From assembly GCA_902573585.1 (NCBI GenBank), contig CACGKH010000002.1, positions 16,299-80,298 on the forward strand: 64,000 bases of DNA, written 5' to 3'. Within the stretch, counting starts at the first letter, position 1, and each line of letters opens with the position of its first letter. The notes under the pieces are model-generated. The model had not been told where the DNA came from. It saw only the letters and a list, made by a program, of their open reading frames with translations, and ran no database searches. Of this stretch, positions 28,661 to 39,745 are shown in pieces. Source of the DNA: an uncultured Pelagibacteraceae bacterium. Its GTDB lineage: Bacteria > Pseudomonadota > Alphaproteobacteria > Pelagibacterales > Pelagibacteraceae. The position numbers and the translations under genes are program-made.

Positions 28661-29230
28661 ATGTCTAAAGATTTTATACCTGTTGAAGGATCTCTTGATA
28701 AAAAGCTACAGCTTAGACATACGCCTATCACAAAAAAAATTGATAATTTTGTTTTACAGGTAGGTGAAATTTTTAATTGGTTATGGGTAATATTAATAGC
28801 AGTTATCATTTTAAATGTAGTCTTAAGATATGTATTTAAAAATGGGATGATCGAATTAGAAGAGTTACAATGGCATCTTTATTGTATTGGATGGTTAGTT
28901 GGCTTATCCTCAACTTATATAGTTGACTCGCATGTAAGAGTTGATGTTTTAAGTGAGAGATTAAGTCATAGAAAAAAATTATGGTTTGAATTATTTGGTA
29001 TTTTGGTTTTATTTTTACCATTCGTAATTCTTGTTCTTTATTATGCAGTTCCATTTTTTGAATTATCATGGACATCAAGTGAAAGATCGACGTCTGCAAA
29101 TGGTTTGCCAGCAAGGTGGTTTGTAAAAGGTTTTTTAGTAATTAGTTTCTTCTTATTATTAATTTCTGGTTTCTCTAGAATTGTAAGAATAATAGAAACA
29201 CTTCGATTTGGATTAGGGGATAGAAGATGA
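28661..29230 (+). CDS. dctQ: TRAP transporter small permease (DctQ family)
   Basis: The 189-residue protein has an N-terminal cytoplasmic stretch of about 30 residues and four membrane helices. It carries the DctQ motif HVRVDV after helix 2 and a conserved ELEELQWH segment between helices 1 and 2. It forms the membrane unit with the large permease, overlapping it by 4 nt (ATGA). Confidence 0.93.
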   Translation: MSKDFIPVEGSLDKKLQLRHTPITKKIDNFVLQVGEIFNWLWVILIAVIILNVVLRYVFKNGMIELEELQWHLYCIGWLVGLSSTYIVDSHVRVDVLSERLSHRKKLWFELFGILVLFLPFVILVLYYAVPFFELSWTSSERSTSANGLPARWFVKGFLVISFFLLLISGFSRIVRIIETLRFGLGDRR

Positions 29231-30591
29231 TTTCATTAATCGCAGAATACTTTTTAGCTATTGCCCTATTTTTCAGTTTTATAACATTAATATTTTACGG
29301 ATTTCCTGTCGCTTGGACTATGGGTGGATTAGGAGTTCTTTTTATATTTATTTCAATGCTTTCTGATAACTTATTTGACACCTTTTATGGTGTCGACTTT
29401 GGATTTGCCTCAATGGTTGTTTATAGACTTTATGGTGTTATGGCGAACTGGGTTTTAGTCGCGTTGCCAATGTTTATTTTTATGGGAATAATGATGGATA
29501 AATCTGGTATTGCAGAAGATCTAATGACCGATCTGTCCAAGTTGTTTGGTAAAACAAGAGGTGGTCTTGCGATATCGATTGTATTTATTGGAGTTTTACT
29601 TGCCGCCTCTACAGGAATTATTGGTGCAGCCGTTGTATTACTAACAATCTTGGGTGTCCCTTTGATGTTGAAAAATAACTACAATCCAAACTTAGCTTGT
29701 GGTGTTGTTTGTGCAACTGGGACTTTAGGAATTCTTATACCACCAAGCATTATGTTAGTTATTATGGGAGACCAAGTAAGAATATCAGTTGGAGATTTAT
29801 TTATGGGCGCTGTGTTTCCTGGACTCTTACTTGGTTTATTGTACACAATATTTATTGTAGTTTATGCTTATATAAATCCAAAGGCTGCTCCACTGCCTAA
29901 AGATGCTGAACCAGTAGATTTCAAAATAGTTTTAAGAGTTTTAAAATCTATCATACCACCAGCTTTATTAATTTTTGCTGTTCTAGGAAGTATATTTATG
30001 GGTATTGCTACTCCCACAGAAGCTTCAGGAGTTGGAGCTTTAGGTGCATCTTTATTAGCTATAATTAGAGGAAGATTGTCATTTTCAGATTTAAAAATTG
30101 TGATTAGAAAAACGACCCATACTACGGCATATATCTTTGCACTTTTTGTTGGTGCAACAATGTTTGCACTAATTTTAAGAGGCTTAGGTGGTGATGAATT
30201 AATTGAAGGAGCTCTTAAGGCATTACCTTTTGGAACAAGTGGAGTTGTAATTGTTGTTTTATTTGTTGCGTTCTTATTAGGCTTCTTTTTAGATTGGATT
30301 GAAATTACATTAATAATTTTACCTTTCTTGGCCCCTGTAATGATGGACCTTGGAGTTGATATGGTTTGGTTTATTGTAATGTTTGCGGTGGTTCTCCAGA
30401 CTTCATTTATAACCCCGCCTGTTGGATTTGCACTATTTTATATGAAAGGTGTGGCTCCCCAGGGTATTTCAATAACAAATATTTATAAGGGTATAATTCC
30501 ATTTGTTATTCTTCAAGTAATAGCTGTTGCAATAGTATTCAATTTTCCTGAAATTGTTACTTGGTTACCTAAAGTAGCTTACGGTCCATAA
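29227..30591 (+). CDS. dctM: TRAP transporter large permease (DctM family)
   Basis: The 454-residue permease has the DctM signatures STGIIGAAVVLL, GTLGILIPPSIMLVIMG and GIATPTEASGVGALGA, with about twelve membrane segments. It belongs with dctP at 27515 and dctQ at 28661. A small secreted-protein gene follows after 16 nt. Confidence 0.95.
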   Translation: MISLIAEYFLAIALFFSFITLIFYGFPVAWTMGGLGVLFIFISMLSDNLFDTFYGVDFGFASMVVYRLYGVMANWVLVALPMFIFMGIMMDKSGIAEDLMTDLSKLFGKTRGGLAISIVFIGVLLAASTGIIGAAVVLLTILGVPLMLKNNYNPNLACGVVCATGTLGILIPPSIMLVIMGDQVRISVGDLFMGAVFPGLLLGLLYTIFIVVYAYINPKAAPLPKDAEPVDFKIVLRVLKSIIPPALLIFAVLGSIFMGIATPTEASGVGALGASLLAIIRGRLSFSDLKIVIRKTTHTTAYIFALFVGATMFALILRGLGGDELIEGALKALPFGTSGVVIVVLFVAFLLGFFLDWIEITLIILPFLAPVMMDLGVDMVWFIVMFAVVLQTSFITPPVGFALFYMKGVAPQGISITNIYKGIIPFVILQVIAVAIVFNFPEIVTWLPKVAYGP

Positions 30592-30607
30592 TATTAAAAA
30601 AACAATC

Positions 30608-31051
30608 ATGAAAAAAAAAAAATTAATTTTAATAACTATAATTATAATGTTTTTGACAAACCTTGTAAAAGCTGAACAAAATATACCTTTAAAAGAATAT
30701 TTAGATGGTAAAGATTTAGATAAAGGTCCTACACAAATATATTTATTAAAAAGATGTAGTGCAGTTTATGCATATGCATCTGGTATAGTCCTTAAGTCAG
30801 ATGCTATTTCTTCAAAAAATTTTATAGAGATTTCTAATAATTTATTATTTAAATCTGTAGAGTTGATGGTTATTGATGAAAATAAAAAGCTTGAAGAAGC
30901 TCAAAAAGAAGCTGAAAAAAATAGGGAAGAGTTATTCAGTAATTACATAACTGATGGCAAAAAAAATTGGGAAAAAAACAAATCTCACTTTAAAGGATCA
31001 TATATATCTAAGGATATGGCTATCTGTTCTAAGTTGATTGAAGAAAACTAA
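30608..31051 (+). CDS. Secreted protein of unknown function, 147 aa
   Basis: A lysine start (MKKKKL) and hydrophobic core to about residue 20 followed by Val-Lys-Ala-Glu look like a signal peptide. The mature part is about 125 residues, charged and helical, with two Cys (in KRCSAVYAY and ICSKLIEEN) that could pair. The gene follows dctM by 16 nt, so it may be part of the TRAP operon. I do not recognise the family. Confidence 0.7.
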   Translation: MKKKKLILITIIIMFLTNLVKAEQNIPLKEYLDGKDLDKGPTQIYLLKRCSAVYAYASGIVLKSDAISSKNFIEISNNLLFKSVELMVIDENKKLEEAQKEAEKNREELFSNYITDGKKNWEKNKSHFKGSYISKDMAICSKLIEEN

Positions 31052-31111
31052 AATAAAAATCTAAATTTTTATTGAATAATTATGAGTTATGAATAAAAGA
31101 TAACTTCATTC

Positions 31112-32077
31112 ATGAAAAAAAAAATTACTTTAATTGGTGCAGGTCAAATAGGTGGAACACTTGCGCATTTGATTGGAACAAAAGAACTAGTAAATGAAGT
31201 AGTTTTGTTTGATGTAGCGGCAGGAATTGCAAAAGGTAAGGCGCTAGATATAGCTCAATCTTCTTCAGTAGACGGCTTTAATGTAAAATTTTCAGGCACA
31301 GATAATTATAAAGAAATAAAAAACTCTGATGTAATCATCGTTACAGCTGGTGTTCCTAGAAAACCTGGAATGAGTAGAGATGATCTTCTTGGTATAAATT
31401 TAAAAATTATTAAACAAGTAGCTGAAGGGATAAAACAAAATGCACCAAATGCATTTGTTATATGTATTACTAATCCACTAGACGTTATGGTTATGGCTTT
31501 CCAAAAATTTTCTGGCTTACCAGCAAATAAAGTGATTGGTATGGCTGGAATTTTAGATAGTTCTAGATTTAAATTATTTTTATCATTAGAACTAAATGTT
31601 CCTGTTAGGGATATCGATGCGATGGTTATGGGAGGACATGGGGACACTATGGTTCCAATGCCTAGATTTACAAAAGTTTCTGGCAAACCTTTGCTTGATC
31701 TAGTTAAAGAGGGCAAAATTTCTCAAGAAAGATTGGAAGAAATAAATCAAAGAACAAGAGATGGTGGTGCAGAAATTGTTAAGTATCTGGAAAAAGGATC
31801 AGCATTCTATGCTCCTGCAGCGTCGGGAGTTCAAATGGCTGAAGCATATTTAAATGATGAAAAAAAATTATTACCATGCGCTGTTCAATTAAACGGAGAG
31901 TATGGGGTTAATAATGTCTATGCAGGAGTTCCAGTTATAATAGGAAATGGTGGCGTTGAAAAAATAGAACAAATCAAACTTGATGATAAAGAAAAAAAGG
32001 AATTTATGCACTCTATAGACGCTGTAAAAGCACTTTGGGAAGCAGCATCTAAAATAGATCCTGATCTTTCTAAATAA
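31112..32077 (+). CDS. mdh: Malate dehydrogenase
   Basis: The 321-residue enzyme has the NAD motif [14 protein letters not shown], the active-site arginines Arg83, Arg89 and Arg152, and catalytic His176 in GGHGDTMVP. It is of the lactate dehydrogenase-like malate dehydrogenase type used in alphaproteobacteria. It opens the mdh-sucCDAB-lpd run, with sucC starting 2 nt later. Confidence 0.96.
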   Translation: MKKKITLIGAGQIGGTLAHLIGTKELVNEVVLFDVAAGIAKGKALDIAQSSSVDGFNVKFSGTDNYKEIKNSDVIIVTAGVPRKPGMSRDDLLGINLKIIKQVAEGIKQNAPNAFVICITNPLDVMVMAFQKFSGLPANKVIGMAGILDSSRFKLFLSLELNVPVRDIDAMVMGGHGDTMVPMPRFTKVSGKPLLDLVKEGKISQERLEEINQRTRDGGAEIVKYLEKGSAFYAPAASGVQMAEAYLNDEKKLLPCAVQLNGEYGVNNVYAGVPVIIGNGGVEKIEQIKLDDKEKKEFMHSIDAVKALWEAASKIDPDLSK

Positions 32078-32079
32078 CA

Positions 32080-33240
32080 ATGAACATTCACGAGCATCAA
32101 GCTAAACAAATTTTAAAGAAACATGGTGCAGTTGTTCCAGAAGGAGTCTTTGCACTAACTGTTGACGAATTAGTACAAAAAGCCAAATCATTAAAAACAA
32201 AAAAGTATGTCTTAAAAGCCCAGATTCATGCTGGTGGAAGAGGCAAGGCAGGAGGGGTAAAGATTCTGAATACTATAGAAGAATTAAAAGAAGCTGCAAA
32301 AGATTTATTAGGCAAAAAACTCATAACACATCAAACTGGTCCTGAAGGACGAGAAGTGAAAAGGTTATATGTTGAAGAATCTTCGAATATTGACAAAGAA
32401 TTTTATTTATCATGTCTTATAGATAGATCTAGTTCAAAAATTGCCTTTATATCAAGTGATCAAGGTGGAATGGATATTGAAGAAGTAGCAAAAAATAATC
32501 CAGAAAAAATTGTAACAACAAAAATTGAGATCAAAAATGAAATTTTAGATCAAGAATGTGAAGATATAATTAAAATTTTTAACTTAAATGAAGATGCTAA
32601 AAGTCAAGCAATGAGTTTAATCAAATCAATATACAATATGTTTATTAGTACAGACGCAAATATGGTTGAAGTAAATCCATTAATTTTAACTAAAGAAGAA
32701 AAGATAGTATGTTTAGATGCTAAAGTTAATTTTGACTCAAATGCTTTATTTAGACACCCTGAAATTTTAGAATTAAGAGATTTAAATGAAGAGGAACCAA
32801 CTGAAATTCAGGCTAGTAAACATGATCTTGCATATATTAAATTAGATGGAAGTATTGGCTGTATGGTTAATGGAGCTGGTTTGGCTATGGCTACTATGGA
32901 TATAATTAAGCTTTATGGGAAAGAGCCAGCTAATTTTTTAGACGTAGGAGGTGGAGCATCAAAAGAAAAAGTTTCTGAAGCACTTAAAATAATACTTTCA
33001 GATAAAAATGTAAAAGGAATTTTAATTAATATTTTTGGTGGAATTATGAGATGTGATGTTCTTGCTCAAGGAGTAGTTGAAGCTGCAAAAGAAATAAATA
33101 TTGATGTTCCACTTGTTGTAAGACTCGCAGGAACAAATTTTAAAGAGGGAAAAGAGATACTTGATAATTCAGGATTGAAATTAATTTCCGCAGAAAACTT
33201 AGATGACGCTGCGAAGAAAATTGTTGATGCAATAAAATAA
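32080..33240 (+). CDS. sucC: Succinyl-CoA synthetase beta subunit
   Basis: The 386-residue ADP/GDP-forming beta subunit has an ATP-grasp domain (start [30 protein letters not shown]) and the C-terminal CoA-ligase-like domain with [15 protein letters not shown]. It forms succinate and a nucleoside triphosphate with SucD in the TCA cycle. sucD starts 1 nt after its stop. Confidence 0.97.
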   Translation: MNIHEHQAKQILKKHGAVVPEGVFALTVDELVQKAKSLKTKKYVLKAQIHAGGRGKAGGVKILNTIEELKEAAKDLLGKKLITHQTGPEGREVKRLYVEESSNIDKEFYLSCLIDRSSSKIAFISSDQGGMDIEEVAKNNPEKIVTTKIEIKNEILDQECEDIIKIFNLNEDAKSQAMSLIKSIYNMFISTDANMVEVNPLILTKEEKIVCLDAKVNFDSNALFRHPEILELRDLNEEEPTEIQASKHDLAYIKLDGSIGCMVNGAGLAMATMDIIKLYGKEPANFLDVGGGASKEKVSEALKIILSDKNVKGILINIFGGIMRCDVLAQGVVEAAKEINIDVPLVVRLAGTNFKEGKEILDNSGLKLISAENLDDAAKKIVDAIK

Positions 33241-33241
33241 T

Positions 33242-34117
33242 ATGTCAGTATTAGTAAATAAAAATACAAAAGTTATTTGCCAGGGATTTACAGGCAAACA
33301 TGGAGAGTTTCACTCTAAACAAGCAATAGAATATGGAACCAATTTGGTTGGCGGAGTAACTCCTAAGAAGGGAGGTCAAAGACATCTTGATAGACCTGTA
33401 TTTAACACAGTTGCCGAAGCAAAAGCAGAGGTTGGTGCAGACGCATCAATGATTTATGTACCAGCTAAATTTGCAGCAGCTGCCATCATAGAAGCAGTAG
33501 AGGCATCAGTTGAACTAATAGTTTGTATAACAGAAGGTATTCCTATTCAGGATATGCTTAAAGTTAGACAAAAATTAAAAGGATCAAAAAGTAGATTGAT
33601 AGGACCTAATTGTCCAGGAATTATAACTCCTGATGAATGCAAAATAGGAATAATGCCAGGAAATATTCATAAACGAGGATCAGTTGGAATTGTATCTAGA
33701 TCTGGAACATTAACATACGAAGCGGTTGCTCAGACTACAGAAAATGGTCTTGGACAATCAACCTGTATAGGAATTGGTGGAGACCCTATAAATGGAACAA
33801 ATTTTATAGATTGTTTAGATTTATTTTTAAATGATGAGGAAACACAATCAATTTTAATGATTGGAGAAATAGGTGGTACAGCAGAGGAAGAAGCTGCAGA
33901 GTTTATAAAAAATCATAAAATTAAAAAACCTATAGTTGGATTTATTGCAGGTATTACAGCCCCTCCAGGACGAAGAATGGGGCACGCGGGAGCTATAATT
34001 TCTGGTGGGAAAGGTGGTGCTGAGGATAAGATAAAAAAAATGGAAGAATCAGGGATTACTGTTGCTAAATCCCCATCAATAATTGGAAAAACTTTATTTA
34101 ATAAACTGTCTAATTGA
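33242..34117 (+). CDS. sucD: Succinyl-CoA synthetase alpha subunit
   Basis: The 291-residue subunit binds CoA ([16 protein letters not shown]) and carries the phosphorylated His248 in [12 protein letters not shown]. The [10 protein letters not shown] motif is also present. It pairs with sucC directly upstream. Confidence 0.97.
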   Translation: MSVLVNKNTKVICQGFTGKHGEFHSKQAIEYGTNLVGGVTPKKGGQRHLDRPVFNTVAEAKAEVGADASMIYVPAKFAAAAIIEAVEASVELIVCITEGIPIQDMLKVRQKLKGSKSRLIGPNCPGIITPDECKIGIMPGNIHKRGSVGIVSRSGTLTYEAVAQTTENGLGQSTCIGIGGDPINGTNFIDCLDLFLNDEETQSILMIGEIGGTAEEEAAEFIKNHKIKKPIVGFIAGITAPPGRRMGHAGAIISGGKGGAEDKIKKMEESGITVAKSPSIIGKTLFNKLSN

Positions 34118-34151
34118 AAATTTTTTTTCTAGGTTTATATTAAAATAAATA

Positions 34152-37025
34152 ATGTCTTCATCTAAAAATCTTGAATATGAAAAAACTGCATTTTTAAGCA
34201 AATCAAATAATGCCTTCATAGAAGAAATGTATATGAAGTTTGTTAAAAATGACCCAACCTTGCCAAATAGTTGGAGAAGATATTTTGAAGAAATCGGAGA
34301 TGAATTTGATGATATTGTTAATGAAATAAATGGTCCGTCATGGAGTCCGTCTAAAAAAGTTTCAGTAGATAAGGCTAAGGTTCAGAATGATCAAAATAAT
34401 CAGTTGAGCGAATTAGAACTGATCAAATCAAATGCAAATTCAATTAAAGCTGTTGCGATGATAAGATCTTATAGACAACGAGGACATTTGATAGCTAAGT
34501 TAGATCCTTTAGAATTGCTCAAATCAGATTATTTGGATGAGCTTCACCCAGAGTCTTATGGATTTAAAAAAGAAGATTATAATAAAAGAATTTTTTTAGA
34601 TGGTGTGACTAACAAACAACACTCAAATATTAAGGAAATATTAAATTTTTTAAGAGAAAAATATTGTGGTCCACTTGGCTATGAATATATGCATATTTCA
34701 AATCCTACTGAGAGAAAGTGGTTTAGAGACAGAGTTGAAAAAACTGATGATTTTAAATTTACTCAAAATGGTAAAGAAGCAATCCTGAATAAATTAATTC
34801 AAGCCGAAGGTTTTGAAAAGTTTTTACATACTAAGTATGTTGGAACAAAAAGATTTGGTCTTGATGGTGGTGAAAGTTTAATACCTGCTCTTGAACAAAT
34901 TATTAAAATAGGTGGTCAATCAAAAGTAAAAGAAGTTAAGATTGGAATGTCTCACAGAGGAAGATTAAATGTTTTAGCAAATGTACTTCAAAAATCCTAT
35001 AAAAGAATATTCAACGAATTTGCTGGAGAAATAGACTCTTCTGAAGAAGATAGCGCAGGTGATGTAAAATATCATTTAGGTGCATCATCCAATAGAGAGT
35101 TTGATAATAATTCAGTACATGTAAGTTTGACTGACAATCCATCACATTTAGAAGCTGTAAACCCTGTTGTACTCGGACAAACAAGGGCTAAACAATATTT
35201 TCATAAAGACAAAGAAAGAAAAAAAGTAATTCCAATATTAATTCATGGAGACGCAGCTTTTGCTGGTCAAGGTGTAGTTGCAGAATGTTTTGCAATGTCA
35301 GGCCTACCTGGTCATAACACAGGTGGAACTATTCATATAATAGTAAACAATCAAATAGGTTTTACCACAAGTCCAAGATTCGCTAGATCATCTCCATATC
35401 CTTCTGATGTTGCAAAAATGGTAGAGGCACCAATCATTCATGTCAATGGAGACGATCCAGAGGCTGTTGTTTATGCTTCAAGAATAGCAACTGATTTCAG
35501 ATTAAAATTTAATAGAGATGTGGTGATTGATTTAATTTGTTATAGAAGATTTGGTCACAACGAGGGAGATGAGCCTTCATTCACACAGCCACTTATGTAC
35601 AAAAAAATACGATCACATCCATCACCAGTAAAAGTTTATGGTGAAAAATTGATTAGTGAAGGATCAATTTCAAGTGATTATTTAAATGGATCTGTTAAAA
35701 AATTTAAAGATTTATTAAATGAGCAATTTGAAAATGCAAAAGATTATAAACCTAAAATTGAATGGTTTGAAGGAACGTGGTCAAGGTACAAACCGGTTAG
35801 AGGTAAGGATAAAAGAGGAGTCACTGGTTTTAATATAAAAAAATTACAAGAAATTTCAGATAAAATTAATACAATTCCCAAAGATATCAATCTTCACAAA
35901 ACTATTTCAAAAATATTAGATAATAGAAAACTGAATGTAAAAAAAGGTTTTGATATAGATTGGTCGACTGCTGAGGCTTTAGCATTTGGTTCTTTGTTAG
36001 AAGAAGGATATCCAGTAAGACTAGTTGGTCAAGACTCAGGTAGAGGCACATTTAGCCAAAGACATTCTGTTCTAAGAAATCAATTAGATAACACAAGATA
36101 TGTGCCATTAAACAATATTTCAAAAAAACAAAAACATTTTGAGGTTGTAGATAGTTTTTTATCTGAATTAGCAGTTTTAGGTTTCGAATATGGTTATAGT
36201 TTGGTTGAACCAAATACATTGACTTTGTGGGAAGCTCAATTTGGAGACTTTGCAAATGGAGCTCAAGTTGTGATTGATCAATTTATAGCTTCTGGCGAAA
36301 GAAAATGGTCAAGAGCATCTGGTTTAGTTATGTTGTTACCCCATGGATATGAAGGTCAAGGGCCAGAACATTCCTCTGCAAGATTGGAAAGATTTTTACA
36401 ATTATGTTCAAATGACAATATGCAAGTAATGAACTGTACAACTCCTGCTAATTACTTTCATGCCTTGAGAAGACAAATGCATAGAGATTTTAGAAAACCA
36501 TTAATAATTATGACACCTAAATCTTTATTGAGACATAAACAATGTGTCTCTAATATTGAAGATTTTAGCAAAGAAAACTCATTCCATAGAGTTTTGTGGG
36601 ATCATGCAATTGACCCAAAGATCAAAGGTTTTATAAAACTAAAAAAATCAGAAAAAATAACTAAAGTGATTCTCTGTTCAGGAAAAATTTACTTTGACTT
36701 AATAGAGGCTAGGGAAAAATTAAAAAGGGACGATGTTACTTTTTTTAGAATTGAACAATTATACCCATTTCCAGCAAAAGCATTAGCTAAAGAATTAAGA
36801 CCTTATGTAAAAAATGCGAAATTTTATTGGTGTCAAGAAGAACCCAAGAATATGGGTGCGTGGTTTTCAGTAAGAGATTATATCCAATGGACATTGGATA
36901 ATATAAAGGCTAATAATAATTATATTTCTTATATTGGAAGAAGCCCGGATGCGTCACCAGCAACCGGATATGCGAAATGGCACGTTTCTCAACAACAAGA
37001 AATTATAAAGAAAGTTTTTGAATAA
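34152..37025 (+). CDS. sucA: 2-oxoglutarate dehydrogenase E1 component
   Basis: The 957-residue thiamine-diphosphate enzyme decarboxylates 2-oxoglutarate. It has the N-terminal lipoyl-domain-binding segment (SWRRYFEE), the [15 protein letters not shown] stretch, [10 protein letters not shown] and the ThDP/Mg motif around [11 protein letters not shown]. It works with sucB and lpd, the next two genes. Length is normal for SucA. Confidence 0.97.
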   Translation: MSSSKNLEYEKTAFLSKSNNAFIEEMYMKFVKNDPTLPNSWRRYFEEIGDEFDDIVNEINGPSWSPSKKVSVDKAKVQNDQNNQLSELELIKSNANSIKAVAMIRSYRQRGHLIAKLDPLELLKSDYLDELHPESYGFKKEDYNKRIFLDGVTNKQHSNIKEILNFLREKYCGPLGYEYMHISNPTERKWFRDRVEKTDDFKFTQNGKEAILNKLIQAEGFEKFLHTKYVGTKRFGLDGGESLIPALEQIIKIGGQSKVKEVKIGMSHRGRLNVLANVLQKSYKRIFNEFAGEIDSSEEDSAGDVKYHLGASSNREFDNNSVHVSLTDNPSHLEAVNPVVLGQTRAKQYFHKDKERKKVIPILIHGDAAFAGQGVVAECFAMSGLPGHNTGGTIHIIVNNQIGFTTSPRFARSSPYPSDVAKMVEAPIIHVNGDDPEAVVYASRIATDFRLKFNRDVVIDLICYRRFGHNEGDEPSFTQPLMYKKIRSHPSPVKVYGEKLISEGSISSDYLNGSVKKFKDLLNEQFENAKDYKPKIEWFEGTWSRYKPVRGKDKRGVTGFNIKKLQEISDKINTIPKDINLHKTISKILDNRKLNVKKGFDIDWSTAEALAFGSLLEEGYPVRLVGQDSGRGTFSQRHSVLRNQLDNTRYVPLNNISKKQKHFEVVDSFLSELAVLGFEYGYSLVEPNTLTLWEAQFGDFANGAQVVIDQFIASGERKWSRASGLVMLLPHGYEGQGPEHSSARLERFLQLCSNDNMQVMNCTTPANYFHALRRQMHRDFRKPLIIMTPKSLLRHKQCVSNIEDFSKENSFHRVLWDHAIDPKIKGFIKLKKSEKITKVILCSGKIYFDLIEAREKLKRDDVTFFRIEQLYPFPAKALAKELRPYVKNAKFYWCQEEPKNMGAWFSVRDYIQWTLDNIKANNNYISYIGRSPDASPATGYAKWHVSQQQEIIKKVFE

Positions 37026-37032
37026 TAAAAAA

Positions 37033-38322
37033 ATGAGTGAAAAAATTTTAGTACCAGTTCTCGGTGAAAGTATTACAGAGGCAACAGTTTCAAAATGGTT
37101 AAAAAACGAAGGTGATACAGTTGAGGCTGATGAGCCGATTGTTGAGTTAGAAACTGATAAGGTAAACTTAGAAGTACCCTCTCCAGTTTCAGGAATATTA
37201 TCAAAAATAAATTCTAATGATGGTTCAGTCGTTGAAGTTGGTGCTTTGTTGGGCTCAGTATCTGTTAATGGTAAAGCAACTACAGACTTAGAAGAAATAA
37301 AAAAAATAGAGCCAAAAACACAAGAAAATAATGTGATAAAATTAGAAACACCTAAAGATGAGCCTGAAATTTTTGATCAAAAAGAAGAAAAAGAAACAGA
37401 GGATCAGCCATTAATTTTAACGAATGAAATTTCTGATGTCCAAAAAAAAGATGATAAAAAAATTGACCAAACTTTGTCTCCAGCGGTAAGAAAAATTGTT
37501 AATGAAAAAAAAATTGACACTAAATCAATTAAAGGATCTGGAAAAGATGGTAGAATTTTAAAAGGTGATTTAATTAATTTGATGGGAGCCAATCCCCCTC
37601 CATCAGAACGAAAAGTTAAATATGGTCAAGAGGAAAGAATTAAAATGACCAGGTTAAGACAAACTATTGCAAAGAGGTTAAAACAAGCCCAAGAAAATGC
37701 TGCATTATTAACTACTTTTAATGAAGTTGATATGACAAATGTTATGGAGATGCGAAAAGAAAATCAAGAAGATTTTCAAAATCGTTATGGAATAAAACTT
37801 GGCTTTATGTCATTTTTTGTAAAAGCGTGTGTTGTCGCCTTAAAAAATTTCCCTGCTGTTAATGCAGAAATAGAAAACGATGAGATTATTTATAAAAATT
37901 ATTACAATATAAGTTTTGCAGTTGGAACTGAAAAAGGTTTAGTAGTTCCTGTACTCAAAAATGCAGATGAATTATCATTCGCAGATATAGAAAAAAATAT
38001 TAAAGAAATTTCAGAAAAAGCTAGAGATGGCAAACTTACTATTGAAGATCTTCAAGGAGGCACATTTACAATAAGTAACGGTGGTGTCTATGGTTCGATG
38101 CTATCAACTCCAATATTAAATTTGCCTCAATCTGGAGTGCTAGGTATGCATAATATTATTGATAGACCTACAGTTGTAGATGGAGAAATTAAAGTGAGAC
38201 CAATTATGTATTTAGCGCTATCATATGATCATAGAATTATTGATGGTAAAGAGTCAGTTTCATTTTTGAAAATGATAAAAGAAAATTTAGAAGATCCAAG
38301 AAGATTATTTTTAGATATTTAA
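37033..38322 (+). CDS. sucB: 2-oxoglutarate dehydrogenase E2 (dihydrolipoyl succinyltransferase)
   Basis: The 429-residue E2 has one lipoyl domain with the modified Lys43 in [11 protein letters not shown], an acidic linker, and an E3-binding domain at about 138-175 ([14 protein letters not shown]). The catalytic domain ends with [11 protein letters not shown]. The ATG at 37033 gives the family start; a TTG at 37018 would overlap sucA and add five residues. lpd begins at the next base after its stop. Confidence 0.96.
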   Translation: MSEKILVPVLGESITEATVSKWLKNEGDTVEADEPIVELETDKVNLEVPSPVSGILSKINSNDGSVVEVGALLGSVSVNGKATTDLEEIKKIEPKTQENNVIKLETPKDEPEIFDQKEEKETEDQPLILTNEISDVQKKDDKKIDQTLSPAVRKIVNEKKIDTKSIKGSGKDGRILKGDLINLMGANPPPSERKVKYGQEERIKMTRLRQTIAKRLKQAQENAALLTTFNEVDMTNVMEMRKENQEDFQNRYGIKLGFMSFFVKACVVALKNFPAVNAEIENDEIIYKNYYNISFAVGTEKGLVVPVLKNADELSFADIEKNIKEISEKARDGKLTIEDLQGGTFTISNGGVYGSMLSTPILNLPQSGVLGMHNIIDRPTVVDGEIKVRPIMYLALSYDHRIIDGKESVSFLKMIKENLEDPRRLFLDI

Positions 38323-39723
38323 ATGGCAGATAAATTTCAAGTAGTAGTTATTGGCGGAGGTCCTGGTGGTTATGTTTGTGCAATTAGACTTGCTCAATTA
38401 GGAATTAAAACAGCGTGTATAGAGTCAAGAGGTTCATTAGGTGGAACATGTTTAAATGTAGGATGTATTCCATCAAAAAGTTTACTAAATCTTTCAGAAG
38501 AATTTCATAAAGCTCAAAATTTATCTAACAAAGGAATTGAAATTGGAGAAGTAAAATTGAATTTGCCAAAAATGATGAAAAATAAAGATAAAGCAGTTAC
38601 AATATTGACAAAGGGTGTAGAGTTTTTATTAAAAAAAAATAAAGTAACATATTTTAAGGGTACTGGAAGTTTCAAATCAAAAAACAAAATTATTATTAAA
38701 GATAATCAAGGCAAAGAAACATTAATAGAAACTGATAAAACAATAATTGCAACCGGTTCATTACCAGTATCATTACCGAATATTAAATTTGATGAGAAAG
38801 TAATAGTTTCCTCAACAGGAGCTTTAAAATTAGAGAAAGTTCCAAAAAAAATGGTTGTTGTTGGTGGAGGTTATATTGGACTGGAAATGGGATCTGTGTG
38901 GTCAAGATTAGGTGCAGAGGTGCAAGTTGTTGAATTTTTAGATCATATTACTCCTGGTATGGATAAAGAGATTTCTAATGAATTTATGAAAATTTTAAAA
39001 AAACAAGGCATCAAGTTTAATATGCAAAACAAAGTCGAAAGTATTAAAAATAAAAAATCAGGAGCAGTTGTTTATACAGTTGATAAAGAAGGAAATAAAA
39101 ATAATTTTGAATGCGATGTTGTACTTATTTCAGTTGGCCGAAAACCTAATACGAGAGGTCTTAATTTAGAGACCATAGGGATTGAACTAGATGAGAGAAA
39201 AAGAATTAAAACTGACAAATCGTTTAAAACTAATATTGAAAATATTTATGCAATAGGTGATGTTATTAGTGGACCTATGCTTGCTCATAAAGCTGAAGAT
39301 GAGGGAATTGCAGTTGCTGAAAATATTGCAGGTCAATCTGGTCATGTAAATTATGATACAATACCTGGTGTTGTTTATACAACTCCAGAGGTTGCCTCAA
39401 TCGGTAAAACAGAGGAACAGTTAAAAGAAAAAAATATTAAATACAAGATAGGCAAATTTTCATTTATGGCAAATTCTAGAGCAAAAGCCATAGACGATGC
39501 CGAAGGATTTGTAAAAATTCTAGCAGATGAAAAAACAGATAAAGTTTTAGGAGCACATCTAATAGGACCCCATGCGGGGGAGCTCATTGCTGAAATAGGT
39601 TTAGCGATGGAATTTGGCGCTAGTTCAGAAGATATTGCAAGAACTTGCCACGCTCATCCAACATTTTCAGAAGCAGTAAAAGAAGCAGCATTATCGGTAG
39701 ATAAAAGAGCAATACACTCTTAA
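38323..39723 (+). CDS. lpd: Dihydrolipoamide dehydrogenase (E3)
   Basis: The 466-residue flavoprotein has the FAD motif GGGPGGYVCA, the redox-active pair Cys43/Cys48 in GGTCLNVGCIPSK, the NAD motif VGGGYIGLEMGS and the C-terminal HAHPTFSEAV. It reoxidises lipoamide in the 2-oxoglutarate complex. Its place directly after sucB makes it the E3 of that complex. Confidence 0.97.
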   Translation: MADKFQVVVIGGGPGGYVCAIRLAQLGIKTACIESRGSLGGTCLNVGCIPSKSLLNLSEEFHKAQNLSNKGIEIGEVKLNLPKMMKNKDKAVTILTKGVEFLLKKNKVTYFKGTGSFKSKNKIIIKDNQGKETLIETDKTIIATGSLPVSLPNIKFDEKVIVSSTGALKLEKVPKKMVVVGGGYIGLEMGSVWSRLGAEVQVVEFLDHITPGMDKEISNEFMKILKKQGIKFNMQNKVESIKNKKSGAVVYTVDKEGNKNNFECDVVLISVGRKPNTRGLNLETIGIELDERKRIKTDKSFKTNIENIYAIGDVISGPMLAHKAEDEGIAVAENIAGQSGHVNYDTIPGVVYTTPEVASIGKTEEQLKEKNIKYKIGKFSFMANSRAKAIDDAEGFVKILADEKTDKVLGAHLIGPHAGELIAEIGLAMEFGASSEDIARTCHAHPTFSEAVKEAALSVDKRAIHS

Positions 39724-39745
39724 TATATTTTCATAATATTGAGAT

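Noticed and set aside
31052..31073. All-AT hairpin (AATAAAAAT/ATTTTTATT) before mdh as a terminator
   Set aside because: The stem has no GC pairs and would be weak; such palindromes are expected by chance in this composition.
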